From the NCBI RefSeq assembly GCF_947493425.1, contig NZ_CANLRP010000009.1, forward strand, positions 27,204 to 91,203: DNA of 64,000 nucleotides, read 5' to 3'. A program made the translations under genes and the position numbers. Every line of letters starts with the position of its first letter. Position 1 is the stretch's first letter. The notes under the pieces were generated by a model, which worked only from the letters and a program-made list of their open reading frames with translations, was not told the origin of the DNA and made no database searches. This DNA is from an uncultured Microscilla sp. (GTDB taxonomy: Bacteria; Bacteroidota; Bacteroidia; Cytophagales; Microscillaceae). This document shows positions 17,868 through 26,600 of the stretch, piece by piece.

Positions 17868-18053
17868 CTACATATTTTCTTTATTGGCATATTGGATAAT
17901 AATTTCCCTCAATTCTTCTTTGAAACCTGTGTATACACGCTCTTTATAACGTATTTCAAGGGCTCGGTCAAGTAGTTGAAAAATCATCGATTCTTCGAGG
18001 TTGTGTTTCACACACAACTCCTTTACTAGCTTTTTCTCTTCTTTTTGTAGCAT
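17868..18053 (-). CDS. 61-aa helical small protein, first gene of the DndD/FtsK operon
   Basis: A short basic and acidic protein (61 aa) with predicted helices (KKLVKELCVKHNLEESMIF and FQLLDRALEIRYKERV). Its stop lies 3 bases before the DndD-like start, and no other gene lies between it and the terminator at 18161, so it leads the operon. DNA-modification loci often carry small uncharacterised proteins of this size; DndE is a small helical DNA-binding protein but is longer (about 110 aa), and I see no clear match. Length and position make it real; function is unknown. Confidence 0.7.
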   Translation of the reverse strand: MLQKEEKKLVKELCVKHNLEESMIFQLLDRALEIRYKERVYTGFKEELREIIIQYANKENM

Positions 18054-18082
18054 CTGTAAATCATTAAGAAAAATATTGTGTT

Positions 18083-18090
18083 CAAATTTA
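18083..18090 (-). promoter_or_regulatory. possible -7 box for the small/DndD/FtsK operon
   Basis: On the minus strand this reads TAAATTTG, a perfect TAnnTTTG, 30 bases before the 61-aa start codon. No clear TTG lies 19-21 bases upstream, so support is partial. Confidence 0.4.
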
Positions 18091-18160
18091 AGAAAGGAAT
18101 AGGAGTTTTAGAACCTTATGTCAAAAGGATTATGGAACAGGGTTAATAATAAAGTAAAAT

Positions 18161-18193
18161 AGGGTGCCTTCGGGGTAACTTTAAAGGCATCCC
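18161..18193 (-). terminator. Rho-independent terminator after the aldolase gene
   Basis: GGGTGCCTT (18162-18170) pairs with AAGGCATCC (18184-18192) with one G-U. On the minus strand it is followed by TATTTTACTTTATTATT. It separates the aldolase from the DndD-type operon. Confidence 0.7.
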
Positions 18194-18216
18194 AGGTTGG
18201 AGAAGGAGGTAATAGG

Positions 18217-19014
18217 CTAATCCAGTAAATCGGGCTGCTCTTTGATAATACGTTGCCAAAGTGGTTGGAACTGAAACCAGCCTGCTAGAGGCGAACCAAG
18301 CTCTGCTTGAGTTTTGTTTGCTACTTCATACGAAATCATCACAGGTTTGCCCGCCGATTCAGCCAAAAGTTGCGCCTGACAACTACGCTCCATTGTGATA
18401 AACCACCAGGTGGCAGCCTCTACGGTTCCCCCCACTGTAAGCAAGCCGTGGTTTTGCAAAATAACTGCCTTGTGTTGTCCCAAGGCAGCGGCAATACGTG
18501 TACCTTCCTCTAACTCATTTACTACGCCACTATAGTCATCAAAAAGCCCATGGTCTTTGTAAAAAGCACAAGCATCTTGCGTAATAGGGTCAAGTTTACG
18601 CCCTAGAGTAGACCAGGCTTTGCCATACATAGAGTGGGCATGGGCAGCGGCTACCACTTCGGGGCGTGCCTTGTGTATGCACGAGTGAATAGCAAAAGCA
18701 GCGCGATTGACTATAGGATGTTTGCCTTCTACTACTTCGCCTTTATCATTGCATAGCACCAAGTCAGAGGTTTTGATCAAGCCAAAGTCTAATCCAAAAG
18801 GATTTACCCAAAAATGATCTTTATGCTCAGGGTCGCGTGCGGTGATATGCCCTGCTACTCCTTCGTCGAAACCAAATTTGGCAAACAACCTGAAAGCAGC
18901 CGCCAATTGTTTTTTGAGGTAAACCCGTTGTTCGGTGGGGTTGTCATGTTGTGGTGGCTTGGGAACATTATCTGTTACCTTGTTTTGGGTTTTCGTAAGT
19001 GCTTCTTGAGTCAT
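18217..19014 (-). CDS. class II aldolase/adducin family protein
   Basis: A 265-aa cytosolic protein of the class II aldolase/adducin family (zinc-dependent aldolases and epimerases such as L-fuculose-phosphate aldolase and RibE-like epimerase). Visible landmarks are GHITARDP (about 55-62), FWVNPFGLDF, the zinc-binding AHAHSMYGKAWS (about 122-133) and the second zinc ligand in LQNHGLLTVGG (about 187-197). The N-terminal 25 residues are Gln/Lys/Pro-rich and probably disordered. The substrate is not evident and there are no sugar-pathway neighbours. Some family members decarboxylate rather than cleave sugars, so the reaction stays open. Confidence 0.85.
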   Translation of the reverse strand: MTQEALTKTQNKVTDNVPKPPQHDNPTEQRVYLKKQLAAAFRLFAKFGFDEGVAGHITARDPEHKDHFWVNPFGLDFGLIKTSDLVLCNDKGEVVEGKHPIVNRAAFAIHSCIHKARPEVVAAAHAHSMYGKAWSTLGRKLDPITQDACAFYKDHGLFDDYSGVVNELEEGTRIAAALGQHKAVILQNHGLLTVGGTVEAATWWFITMERSCQAQLLAESAGKPVMISYEVANKTQAELGSPLAGWFQFQPLWQRIIKEQPDLLD

Positions 19015-19174
19015 ATTGTTGAATTGTTTTAGTAAGTCATAAGAGTTTTATCTTTCACCTTAAAAATAAGAAAAAGGGCATAATAAGAATAATCCCAAGC
19101 GACTAATTATTGGGTTACAATTTGACAAATAATAAAAAACACTGTGGGAGCAATCAGAAAAAAAAAGCATAAAA

Positions 19175-19199
19175 AAAGAGGTGCATCAAGCACCTCTTT
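19175..19199 (-). terminator. Rho-independent terminator after fabF
   Basis: A 10-bp perfect stem AAAGAGGTGC / GCACCTCTTT with a 5-base loop lies 70 bases after the fabF stop. On the minus strand a T-rich tract follows. Confidence 0.85.
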
Positions 19200-19268
19200 G
19201 GTATAGAGTAGTTTATTTGATTTATTGACAAATTTTGTTGCTTTTGATAGCCAAGCACCAATTTTGTT

Positions 19269-20543
19269 TTATTGTTCAAATTTCTTGAATACACCAATAG
19301 CATTGTGACCCCCAAACCCAAATGTATTGCTCATGGCAATGTTTACATTCTTGGCTTTTGGTGTATTAGGCGTAAGCTGAAGGCGAGCATCTATGTTTTC
19401 ATCTCGGTTATCTAGGTTAATTGTAGGAGGAATCATGTTATTCTTTATACTCAAGATACTTGCCACTGCCTCAATAGCACCAGCTGCCCCCAATAAGTGC
19501 CCCGTCATAGATTTGGTAGCACTTATATCAAGTTTATCCAAGTGGTCGGTAAACAATTCTGAGATAGCTTTCATCTCACCTACATCGCCCACTGGAGTAG
19601 ACGTTGCGTGTGCATTGATATAGTCTATATCTGCCAAACCAATGTCAGCATCTGCCATGGCACGCTGCATAGCCAATTGAGCACCCAAACCTTCAGGGTG
19701 AGTCGCTGTAATGTGGTAAGCATCAGCTGCGGTTCCTCCTCCAATTACTTCAGCATAAATGGGGGCATTTCGCGCGAGCGCGTGCTCCAAATCTTCCAAA
19801 ATAAGTGCGCCAGCACCTTCACCCAACACAAAGCCATCACGATTGGCGTCAAATGGACGTGAAGCTGATGTGGGATTTTCGTTGTTGTTAGACAAAGCTT
19901 TCATTGCACTAAATCCTCCTACCCCGGTAGCATTTACAGATGCTTCGGAGCCGCCTGTGACAATAATTTTGGCTTGTCCTAAACGGATAAAATTAAAAGC
20001 ATCTATTAAGGCGTTAGTGCTCGATGCACACGCCGATACAGTGCAGTAGTTTACACCACGAAATCCATACTTGATAGAAATCATCCCTGCGGCAATATCA
20101 GCAATCATTTTAGGTACTAAAAATGGATTGAATTTAGGCTGACGATTACGGTCGGCAAAGCCTATGATTTCTTCTTGAAGTGTGTTCAAACCACCAATAC
20201 CCGATGCCCAAATCACACCTACTTCATTGGTATCTATTGTATCAAGGTTTAGTTGGGAATTTTTGATAGCTTCTTCTACCGATACCATTGCAAACTGGGT
20301 AAACAAGTCCATCTTGCGGGCTTCTTTACGGTCAAAGTGATCATTAGGCTCAAATCCCTTTACTTCACAGGCAAATTGAGTTTTGAAATTAGAAGGGTCA
20401 AAGCGAGTGATTTTGTCAGCGCCACTCTTTCCATTCATTAATCCTTGCCAATAGTCTTCTATATTGTTACCAATTGGAGTGAGGGCACCCATACCAGTGA
20501 CTACCACTCTTCTTAATTGTATTGTTTTGCTAAATATATTCAT
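19269..20543 (-). CDS. fabF: beta-ketoacyl-ACP synthase II
   Basis: A 424-aa condensing enzyme of type II fatty acid synthesis, which joins malonyl-ACP to a growing acyl-ACP. I start at the ATG at 20543; the frame opens two codons earlier at a TTG. The thiolase fold begins with RRVVVTGMGALTPIG. The catalytic triad is complete: Cys172 in VSACASS, His in NAHATSTPVGD (near 308) and His in MTGHLLGAAG (near 344). The C-terminal SNTFGFGGHN signature is present. It lies 46 bases downstream of a TetR gene in the same direction and is not next to acpP or fabD, so it is probably a second copy or a regulated one. Confidence 0.92.
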   Translation of the reverse strand: MNIFSKTIQLRRVVVTGMGALTPIGNNIEDYWQGLMNGKSGADKITRFDPSNFKTQFACEVKGFEPNDHFDRKEARKMDLFTQFAMVSVEEAIKNSQLNLDTIDTNEVGVIWASGIGGLNTLQEEIIGFADRNRQPKFNPFLVPKMIADIAAGMISIKYGFRGVNYCTVSACASSTNALIDAFNFIRLGQAKIIVTGGSEASVNATGVGGFSAMKALSNNNENPTSASRPFDANRDGFVLGEGAGALILEDLEHALARNAPIYAEVIGGGTAADAYHITATHPEGLGAQLAMQRAMADADIGLADIDYINAHATSTPVGDVGEMKAISELFTDHLDKLDISATKSMTGHLLGAAGAIEAVASILSIKNNMIPPTINLDNRDENIDARLQLTPNTPKAKNVNIAMSNTFGFGGHNAIGVFKKFEQ

Positions 20544-20589
20544 AACCAATTATTTGTAAACAACCGAAAGGGATGTTTTGTACTGCAAA

Positions 20590-21189
20590 TTAATGATTTA
20601 TGTCTAATGTATCGATTAAATGTTTTATATGAACCAAAGCATTTAAAATATACTTGGGGTCTTGGTGGGTTTTTGCCAGCATAATACTCCCTTCTATCAA
20701 AGAAATAGTTAATCCCGCAAAATGAAATGCATCAGTCTCAGGTTTAAAGTCTTTTTGCTGAATACCCAGTACGATAATATCTGTTAGCTTTGTTTCCCAT
20801 TTTTTAAATGATAAAGCTACCTGTTGGTTGAGCATCGGGTGAGTGTCGTCAGAGTCTATAGCTACATTGAGCATAGGGCACCCCCCATAATCGAGCACTG
20901 TTTGATAATTTTGGCGATGAAACTCGCAAAAAGCCATCAGTTTTGCCCGCGCTGACGTTTGCTCGGCAACCATTGCCCATAAATCGGCAAAAAGCAAGTT
21001 TACATTATAAGAAAACACTGCCAGGGCAATTTCATCCTTATTATGAAAATTATTGCCATAAATGCTTCCCTTACTCATTCCAGTTACTTTAATAATATCT
21101 TGGATAGAGGTACCTGCATAGCCTTTTTGGTTAAACAAGCGTGCTGACTTTTCTATGATAGTTCTTTTGGTCTTTTCTGATTTTTTCAT
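20590..21189 (-). CDS. TetR/AcrR family transcriptional regulator
   Basis: A 199-aa regulator. The N-terminal helix-turn-helix spans about 10-55: IIEKSARLFNQKGYAGTSIQ, DIIKVTGMSKGSIYGNNFHN, KDEIALAVF. The C-terminal ligand domain is helical and variable (residues 60-199). It is upstream of fabF with a 46-base gap and likely cotranscribed. An operator candidate lies in its promoter (ACCGATTGGT at 21233). The inducer is unknown; control of fatty-acid or membrane genes is a guess from position. Confidence 0.88.
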   Translation of the reverse strand: MKKSEKTKRTIIEKSARLFNQKGYAGTSIQDIIKVTGMSKGSIYGNNFHNKDEIALAVFSYNVNLLFADLWAMVAEQTSARAKLMAFCEFHRQNYQTVLDYGGCPMLNVAIDSDDTHPMLNQQVALSFKKWETKLTDIIVLGIQQKDFKPETDAFHFAGLTISLIEGSIMLAKTHQDPKYILNALVHIKHLIDTLDINH

Positions 21190-21223
21190 AAACCTTATTG
21201 CCGATAAGATGAAAAAACGAATA

Positions 21224-21242
21224 CAAAAATATACCGATTGGT
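21224..21242. promoter_or_regulatory. promoter box and possible operator ahead of the TetR gene
   Basis: CAAAAATA at 21224-21231 is TATTTTTG on the minus strand, a TAnnTTTG-type -7 box. Directly beside it ACCGATTGGT (21233-21242) is a near-palindrome of the kind bound by TetR dimers, well placed for autorepression. Confidence 0.35.
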
Positions 21243-21942
21243 TTAAAAATGAAAAAAACTTGGGTAATAGTGTGAGAAAATTTAATGAATATAGTTAAGT
21301 AATTGACTATCGGTTAGTTAATATTCTGCTAGTCAATTTTTACTGTTTAGTGTGAAACGTGTAATAAATGAGCCTGTTTGTTTGAAAACAAAGGCTCATA
21401 TCTCAATCCCATTTTCTTGCTTATATGCTATATTTGCAGCCTTTTTTTAACTGTTGTACTATAAAACTATTTTGTATTTTACCTTGATTAAGTTTGCTAC
21501 TGCTTCACTTTTTATGTTTAAGCATAAATACCTACTAGCGTAGGTTTTTAGTGAAAATAGCCTTACAAGTCAAGATTAATGAGTAAGAAATTTTTATCGG
21601 TTAATTACGTTTTTTAGGGTAATGCAAAGGGTGTTTATATGAGCAAACGTGGCTAAAATACAATGAAAATACCCTGTTTATGTAATATATATAAACTATT
21701 TGCACATTTTATGCGTTCTTCCTATGAACTGCTTTGATTTCCTGGATTTATTTCAAATTATTTTTTAAAAGGAAGTCTTGTGAGGCATTATTGACTTATT
21801 TGAGCCAAGTGGCTATTGTAAAGGGGGTGCTGGTGATTTGAAAAGATAATTAAATTACCATAAATGTACTTTTACAAGAATACATTACCTCTGTGACTTT
21901 ACTTTATAAATATAAAATTTAGCAAATTGTTCAGAAGGTGTA

Positions 21943-21974
21943 GTGTAAGTAAAATAAACCGTTTTTACTTACAC
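21943..21974. promoter_or_regulatory. 12-bp perfect inverted repeat upstream of the NRPS gene
   Basis: GTGTAAGTAAAA (21943-21954) and TTTTACTTACAC (21963-21974) with an 8-base spacer, 66 bases before the NRPS start codon. It could be a regulator-binding site or a hairpin in the leader. Confidence 0.45.
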
Positions 21975-22040
21975 ATAACCTTACATGATTTTGCAGTTCA
22001 GTGTAATTCAACTTTTCAATCGTATTTAACCATCTAAAAA

Positions 22041-25000
22041 ATGACAACCAAAACAACGTTACACCTTTCACAAGAAGATGTTTACTATGACTACATTTTA
22101 AGCCCAAACAATGCCTATTATAGTATAGGTGGCTATGTAACTTTGCATGACACTCCTGACATTAACGATTTCAAACAAGTTTTAACCACTCTTCCTGAAG
22201 TATTTGACGTTTTTCGCATACAGTTTGACTTTAGCCAAGACAAGCCTCTTGCGGGCTTCAAAGAGCAAGTCGTCTTCAATGTAACAGAAAAAGACTTTAG
22301 TGATAGTAAAGAGAAAGCTATCCAATGGATGCAGGCGCGTTTTCAAACAGTGTTGGATATCAATGGTTCACAGTTGTATGAGTGTTTTTTGATAAAAATA
22401 AGTGCCACTGAGTACTACTGGTTTTTTCGTTGCCACCACATCTTAATCGATTTACTAGGTTACGCCATCATTGTAAACTATGTGTTGAACCAATACCAGG
22501 CTTTACAAAGCAAAAAAGAGCTAGACACTACAATAGCCTATCCTGCTTATCAGAATCACATGGTGGATTCCTGGGAGTACATCAACTCTGATGATTATTT
22601 AAAAGACAAAGAGTACTGGGAACAAAAGTTTAAGGTGGCTCCTGAATTGCTGTTGAAAAAACACAAAAAAAGCAATGAAAAAGGAAGTGAAAGTTTTACA
22701 GTGGAATTGTCGGAGGAGCAGAGACAACAGTTAGCAAAAACTGCTCAGCAAGCAAACACCAGTGTGAATCAACTTACCCTGGCAGCTATGTCGATATATT
22801 TTGCCCAAATTCAAACTTTAGACGAAGTAGTATTAGGGATACCTATTCATGGCAGGTGGAACAGAGAACAAAAAAATACAGCAGGGATGTTTTCTAAATA
22901 TGTATTGTTCCAGAGCTTGTTCCAGCCCGACCAGCTTTTGCAGGATTTTCTTAAGCAATGTAAGTCGACCCGTCGAAGAGATTATCCTCATCAAAAATAC
23001 CCTATTATGCACCTTAACCGTCATTTTAATTTGTTGTTGCAAGAGCAACAGGTGCCAATAGACGTAATTGTAAATTATGCGCCTTTTAAAATGCCTGAAG
23101 GCAATCCTTATAAAATACGCATTGTGACCAGTCACGATGATCATACCCCCTTGCAATGGTTTTGGTTTGACTATGGTGACAAACAACCATTGGTACTGCA
23201 TATAGATTTTCAAAAAGCCTATTTTACCAAAAAGGAGATAGACCTTTTTTCCAAACGCATTCTCTTTATTTTAGAACAGTTTCAGCATAGTCTCGACCAG
23301 CCCATAGGCTCCATTGAGGTAGTGCCGCCCGAAGAAAAACAACAGTTATTGGCTGCCCCACAGCGTATAGAGCCTCAATATAATAGTGAAACCGTTGTAA
23401 GCTTGTTTGAAACGCAAGTTGATCTAACCCCGGAGGCAGTGGCAGCCGTATTAGGCGACGATTGTTTGACCTATCAGGCGTTAAATGAAAAGTCTAATCA
23501 GATGGCACATTACCTAATAGAAAACGGGGTAAAGCCAGGAGACTATGTGGGGTTATATATGCATACTTCTTTTGAGTCATTAATTGGGTTGTGGGGAATC
23601 TTAAAAGCAGGAGCTGGCTACGTGTTCATTGATCCTGATTATCCACAAGAACGAGTACATTATATGCTGGCTGATGCTTCTGTAAAGCTACTGATTACCA
23701 ACCTTTCCAGTGATCTTATTGAACACCTTACCGGGGTAAACGTGGTAAAAACGGACAAAGCTTTGACTGCCATTAATGAACAACCTGTTTCACAAGTAGC
23801 CGTCGAGCCTTCATCTACAGATTCGGCTTATGCCATTTATACTTCAGGCTCTACCGGAAAACCTAAAGGAATAGCGATTAGTCACGCATCGTTGCTTGAC
23901 TATGTGCTTACCTTCCGGCAAATGTTTGGTATTACCTGGCAAGATCGGGTAATTCAGCAATCTTCGTGGGCATTTGATATTTTAGTAGAAGAAATTTATC
24001 CTGCTTTAACCAGTGGTGCCACTTTATTAATGGTAAAGGAAGGAAGCAAAGATGTATTGACAATTAAAGATTACATTGAAAACCACCAGGCTACCTTATT
24101 GACTACTACTCCTACAATAGTGGGGTGGCTAAACGAAGAACTTTCATCTACCCACCAGCTTCGTTGGTTGATTAGCGGGGGAGAGTTACTAAAACCTGAG
24201 CAGATTGATCACCTATTTGGTAAAGTAAATATTGCCAATGGTTATGGACCTTCTGAAACTACCGTGGCGGCTACCTTCAACGTCATTACCAATCAAACTC
24301 AAGCGTCTTTGATAGGCAAACCAGTAGCCAATAAGCCCATCTATATTGTAAACGAAAAAAATCAGTTGCAACCAGTGGGTGTAGTTGGTGAGATTTGTAT
24401 TGGAGGAACCGGTTTGGCGCAAAAATATTTAAACCGCCCCAAACTAACCCGTGAAAATTTTCCGGAGAATCCTTTTGTCGAGGGGGAAAGAATGTATAAA
24501 ACCGGAGATTTGGGCAGGTGGTTGCCTAATGGGAATATTGAGTTTTTGGGAAGAAAAGACGAGCAAGTTAAAATAAGGGGCTATCGTATAGAATTGAGCG
24601 AGATAGAAAATGTGCTGCGTCAATCAGGATTGATCAAAGATGGTGTAGTACTGGTGAAAAAACATAAGAACAATAAGCATTTGGTAGCTTATGTGGTACC
24701 CCAACAAGAACAGTTTGAACAAGAAGAGTTGCTTGCTTATGCAAAAGAATGGTTACCCCATTACATGATTCCTTCATTGGTGGTACCTATGGACGAATTG
24801 CCAATGAACACCCATGGTAAATTAGATAAAAAAGCATTACCCAAGGCCGACTTCCGTTCAAGCGACCGTCAAGCTTATGTAGCACCTACCACCCCTATCG
24901 AGCAAAACATTGCGGTCATTTGGCGTGAACTACTTGGTGTAGAGAAAATAGGCGTACACGATAACTTCTTTGAGCTGGGAGGACAATCTATTTTAGCCGT

Positions 25001-25946
25001 TCGGTTGATTGCCAAGATCAATGCTTCTTACCATACCCAGTTGCCTGTTTCTGTTATATTCAAGGCAGCTACTGTTGCACTACAGGCGGCTATGGTGAGT
25101 CAAAGAACATCGCTTGAAATTGCCCTTAAGATGAATGACCAACAAAAAGGTATCCCTATTTTTTGTGTACCAGGCGCAGGAGGCAACCCGTTGAGTTTTT
25201 TCGAAATGGCTAAGTCACTTGAACAAGATCACCCTGTATATGTGTTGCAAAACCCAGCTTTCGATGGGGTGACAGAGCCTTTATCTTTTGAAAAAATGGC
25301 AGAAGTATATGTTCAGGCTATTCAAAAATTGACTCAAGGTCCTTATATTTTAGCAGGATACTCAGCAGGAGGGCGTGTAGCCTATGAAATGGCAAGGCAA
25401 TTGCAATTAAAAAATAATCCACCCCAAAAACTCATTGTTTTAGATGTCATAGCACCTATACATAGTTTTCGTGAGTTGATAGGGGAGTATGCTACCCCAG
25501 AAATGTACCTGTCATTGAGCACTACCATTTATGCCCGCTATTTTGGGCATCAGTTAGAGGTAAGTCCACAAGCACTTAGCAGAAAAAGCAAGGCTACTCA
25601 ATTAGAGTACATACACCAACAACTAACAGATGATGGCATAGAAGTAAGTATGTCAGAGTTGAAACGTTTTTTAAAGGTGTGTATCAACGATGTCTCGTCG
25701 TCTTATTCGACACAAGATTTACTCAACATCCCTATCCTGCTTATATGCCCTGAAGAGAATAGAATAAGCGGCTATCTGGACAAGTTTTTTAGAGTAAATG
25801 TAAGTGACTGGAACGAATTTACAACAGCAGGCTTCGAACTATTGAATGTATCAGGCAATCACTTTACTATGTTGGGGCAACCCCATGTTCAATCGTTGTC
25901 TCAGCGAATTAAAGAAGCTATTCAGGAGCAAATAACTATTAAATAA
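22041..25946 (+). CDS. single-module nonribosomal peptide synthetase (C-A-T-TE)
   Basis: A 1301-aa synthetase with one complete terminal module. Condensation domain, about 1-430: catalytic motif HHILID (His132, His133, Asp137). Adenylation domain, about 445-955: A3 YTSGSTGKPKG (600-610), A5 NGYGPSETT, A7 YKTGDLGRW, A8 KIRGYRIELSEIE, A10 NTHGKLDKKALP. Carrier (T) domain: FFELGGQSIL, phosphopantetheine attached to Ser983. Thioesterase, about 1030-1300: GYSAGG with nucleophile Ser1108 and a late GNHF histidine. Size and order are those of EntF. The upstream acyl or aminoacyl donor is not encoded nearby, so the C domain must accept a substrate made elsewhere, perhaps a free acyl thioester. A matching phosphopantetheinyl transferase lies 0.65 kb downstream. 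Confidence 0.93.
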   Translation: MTTKTTLHLSQEDVYYDYILSPNNAYYSIGGYVTLHDTPDINDFKQVLTTLPEVFDVFRIQFDFSQDKPLAGFKEQVVFNVTEKDFSDSKEKAIQWMQARFQTVLDINGSQLYECFLIKISATEYYWFFRCHHILIDLLGYAIIVNYVLNQYQALQSKKELDTTIAYPAYQNHMVDSWEYINSDDYLKDKEYWEQKFKVAPELLLKKHKKSNEKGSESFTVELSEEQRQQLAKTAQQANTSVNQLTLAAMSIYFAQIQTLDEVVLGIPIHGRWNREQKNTAGMFSKYVLFQSLFQPDQLLQDFLKQCKSTRRRDYPHQKYPIMHLNRHFNLLLQEQQVPIDVIVNYAPFKMPEGNPYKIRIVTSHDDHTPLQWFWFDYGDKQPLVLHIDFQKAYFTKKEIDLFSKRILFILEQFQHSLDQPIGSIEVVPPEEKQQLLAAPQRIEPQYNSETVVSLFETQVDLTPEAVAAVLGDDCLTYQALNEKSNQMAHYLIENGVKPGDYVGLYMHTSFESLIGLWGILKAGAGYVFIDPDYPQERVHYMLADASVKLLITNLSSDLIEHLTGVNVVKTDKALTAINEQPVSQVAVEPSSTDSAYAIYTSGSTGKPKGIAISHASLLDYVLTFRQMFGITWQDRVIQQSSWAFDILVEEIYPALTSGATLLMVKEGSKDVLTIKDYIENHQATLLTTTPTIVGWLNEELSSTHQLRWLISGGELLKPEQIDHLFGKVNIANGYGPSETTVAATFNVITNQTQASLIGKPVANKPIYIVNEKNQLQPVGVVGEICIGGTGLAQKYLNRPKLTRENFPENPFVEGERMYKTGDLGRWLPNGNIEFLGRKDEQVKIRGYRIELSEIENVLRQSGLIKDGVVLVKKHKNNKHLVAYVVPQQEQFEQEELLAYAKEWLPHYMIPSLVVPMDELPMNTHGKLDKKALPKADFRSSDRQAYVAPTTPIEQNIAVIWRELLGVEKIGVHDNFFELGGQSILAVRLIAKINASYHTQLPVSVIFKAATVALQAAMVSQRTSLEIALKMNDQQKGIPIFCVPGAGGNPLSFFEMAKSLEQDHPVYVLQNPAFDGVTEPLSFEKMAEVYVQAIQKLTQGPYILAGYSAGGRVAYEMARQLQLKNNPPQKLIVLDVIAPIHSFRELIGEYATPEMYLSLSTTIYARYFGHQLEVSPQALSRKSKATQLEYIHQQLTDDGIEVSMSELKRFLKVCINDVSSSYSTQDLLNIPILLICPEENRISGYLDKFFRVNVSDWNEFTTAGFELLNVSGNHFTMLGQPHVQSLSQRIKEAIQEQITIK

Positions 25947-25987
25947 TCAATATCAATCAATATTTTTTTAATTAGCTTGTAATACAA

Positions 25988-26365
25988 GTGAAATCAACTC
26001 TCTATATGAATATTCTTAATAATAACGGTTTCAAGGGGCTTTTTACGTCCAAAAGTTACAAAAAAGGAGAAGTAGTCATGGTTTTAACAGGCGACATACT
26101 ACCTTACCCTACACGTACTTCTATTCAAATAGGTGAATCGAAGCACATAGAAGATAAACTAGGGCAATATGTCAACCATGCTTGTCAACCCTCGGTAGAG
26201 GTAAAAGGCAACCACTTGGTGGCGCTACGAGACCTTAACGAGACAGAAGAAGTCACCTTTAACTACAATGTGTCAGAAACTGACATGAGTAGCCCGTTTA
26301 CCTGCCACTGTTGTGGTAAGTTGATCAATGGTTATGCAAAGGCATCTCAGAGTATTACTGTATAA
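25988..26365 (+). CDS. small SET-domain protein
   Basis: A 125-aa protein matching the core of SET-domain lysine methyltransferases: the opening GFKGLFTSKSYKKGEVV, then NHACQPS (NHSCxPN-like, about 60-66), EEVTFNYN (about 88-95, with the active-site type Tyr) and a post-SET-like CHCCGKLINGY (about 106-116). The insertion domain is minimal, as in short bacterial SETs. The first codon is GTG at 25988; ATG at 26006 is an alternative. It starts 41 bases after the NRPS stop and may be cotranscribed. Bacterial SET targets are mostly unknown, and a role in the peptide pathway is only inferred from position. Confidence 0.72.
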   Translation: MKSTLYMNILNNNGFKGLFTSKSYKKGEVVMVLTGDILPYPTRTSIQIGESKHIEDKLGQYVNHACQPSVEVKGNHLVALRDLNETEEVTFNYNVSETDMSSPFTCHCCGKLINGYAKASQSITV

Positions 26366-26406
26366 TGTCTAAATTTGATTTGGGAAATCAAGAAATAGTT
26401 TGATTT

Positions 26407-26600
26407 CTTAAGGAATGGTTGAAAAATAAATTACTTATCTGGTGATAGGGATTTCTTTCTGAGATGAGGCACTTTTTGCAGGCATAGCCGTAGCTATGAC
26501 GAAAAAAGCTCGTAGTCCCGGCGGAACTGTCGGGGTAACGAAATATCAGGAAGAAAGATCATCTCCGGAAGGAAAAGTTATTTTTTGTCCATTCCTAAAT
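26407..26600. repeat. dispersed palindromic repeat, copy B
   Basis: The left end CTTAAGGAATGGTTGAAAAA and the right end AGTTATTTTTTGTCCATTCC are inverted. The core has GAGATGAGGCACTTTTTGC, the hairpin CATAGC-cgta-GCTATG, a second hairpin near GTCCCGGCGG, and TAACGAAATATCAGG. It is longer than copy A. Its right end supplies the stop codon of the phosphopantetheinyl transferase gene (CTA at 26595-26597). Confidence 0.7.

Larger units (their letters stand above)
21190..22040. other. long AT-rich intergenic region with several hairpins
   Basis: Some 850 bases between the divergent TetR and NRPS genes. No convincing open frame. It holds inverted repeats at 21301-21338 (AATTGACTA / TAGTCAATT), 21530-21545 (ACCTAC-tagc-GTAGGT followed by TTTT), and 21943-21974 (12-bp stem). 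TATATTTG at 21429 resembles a -7 box. A small transcript ending at the 21545 hairpin is possible. Confidence 0.5.
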
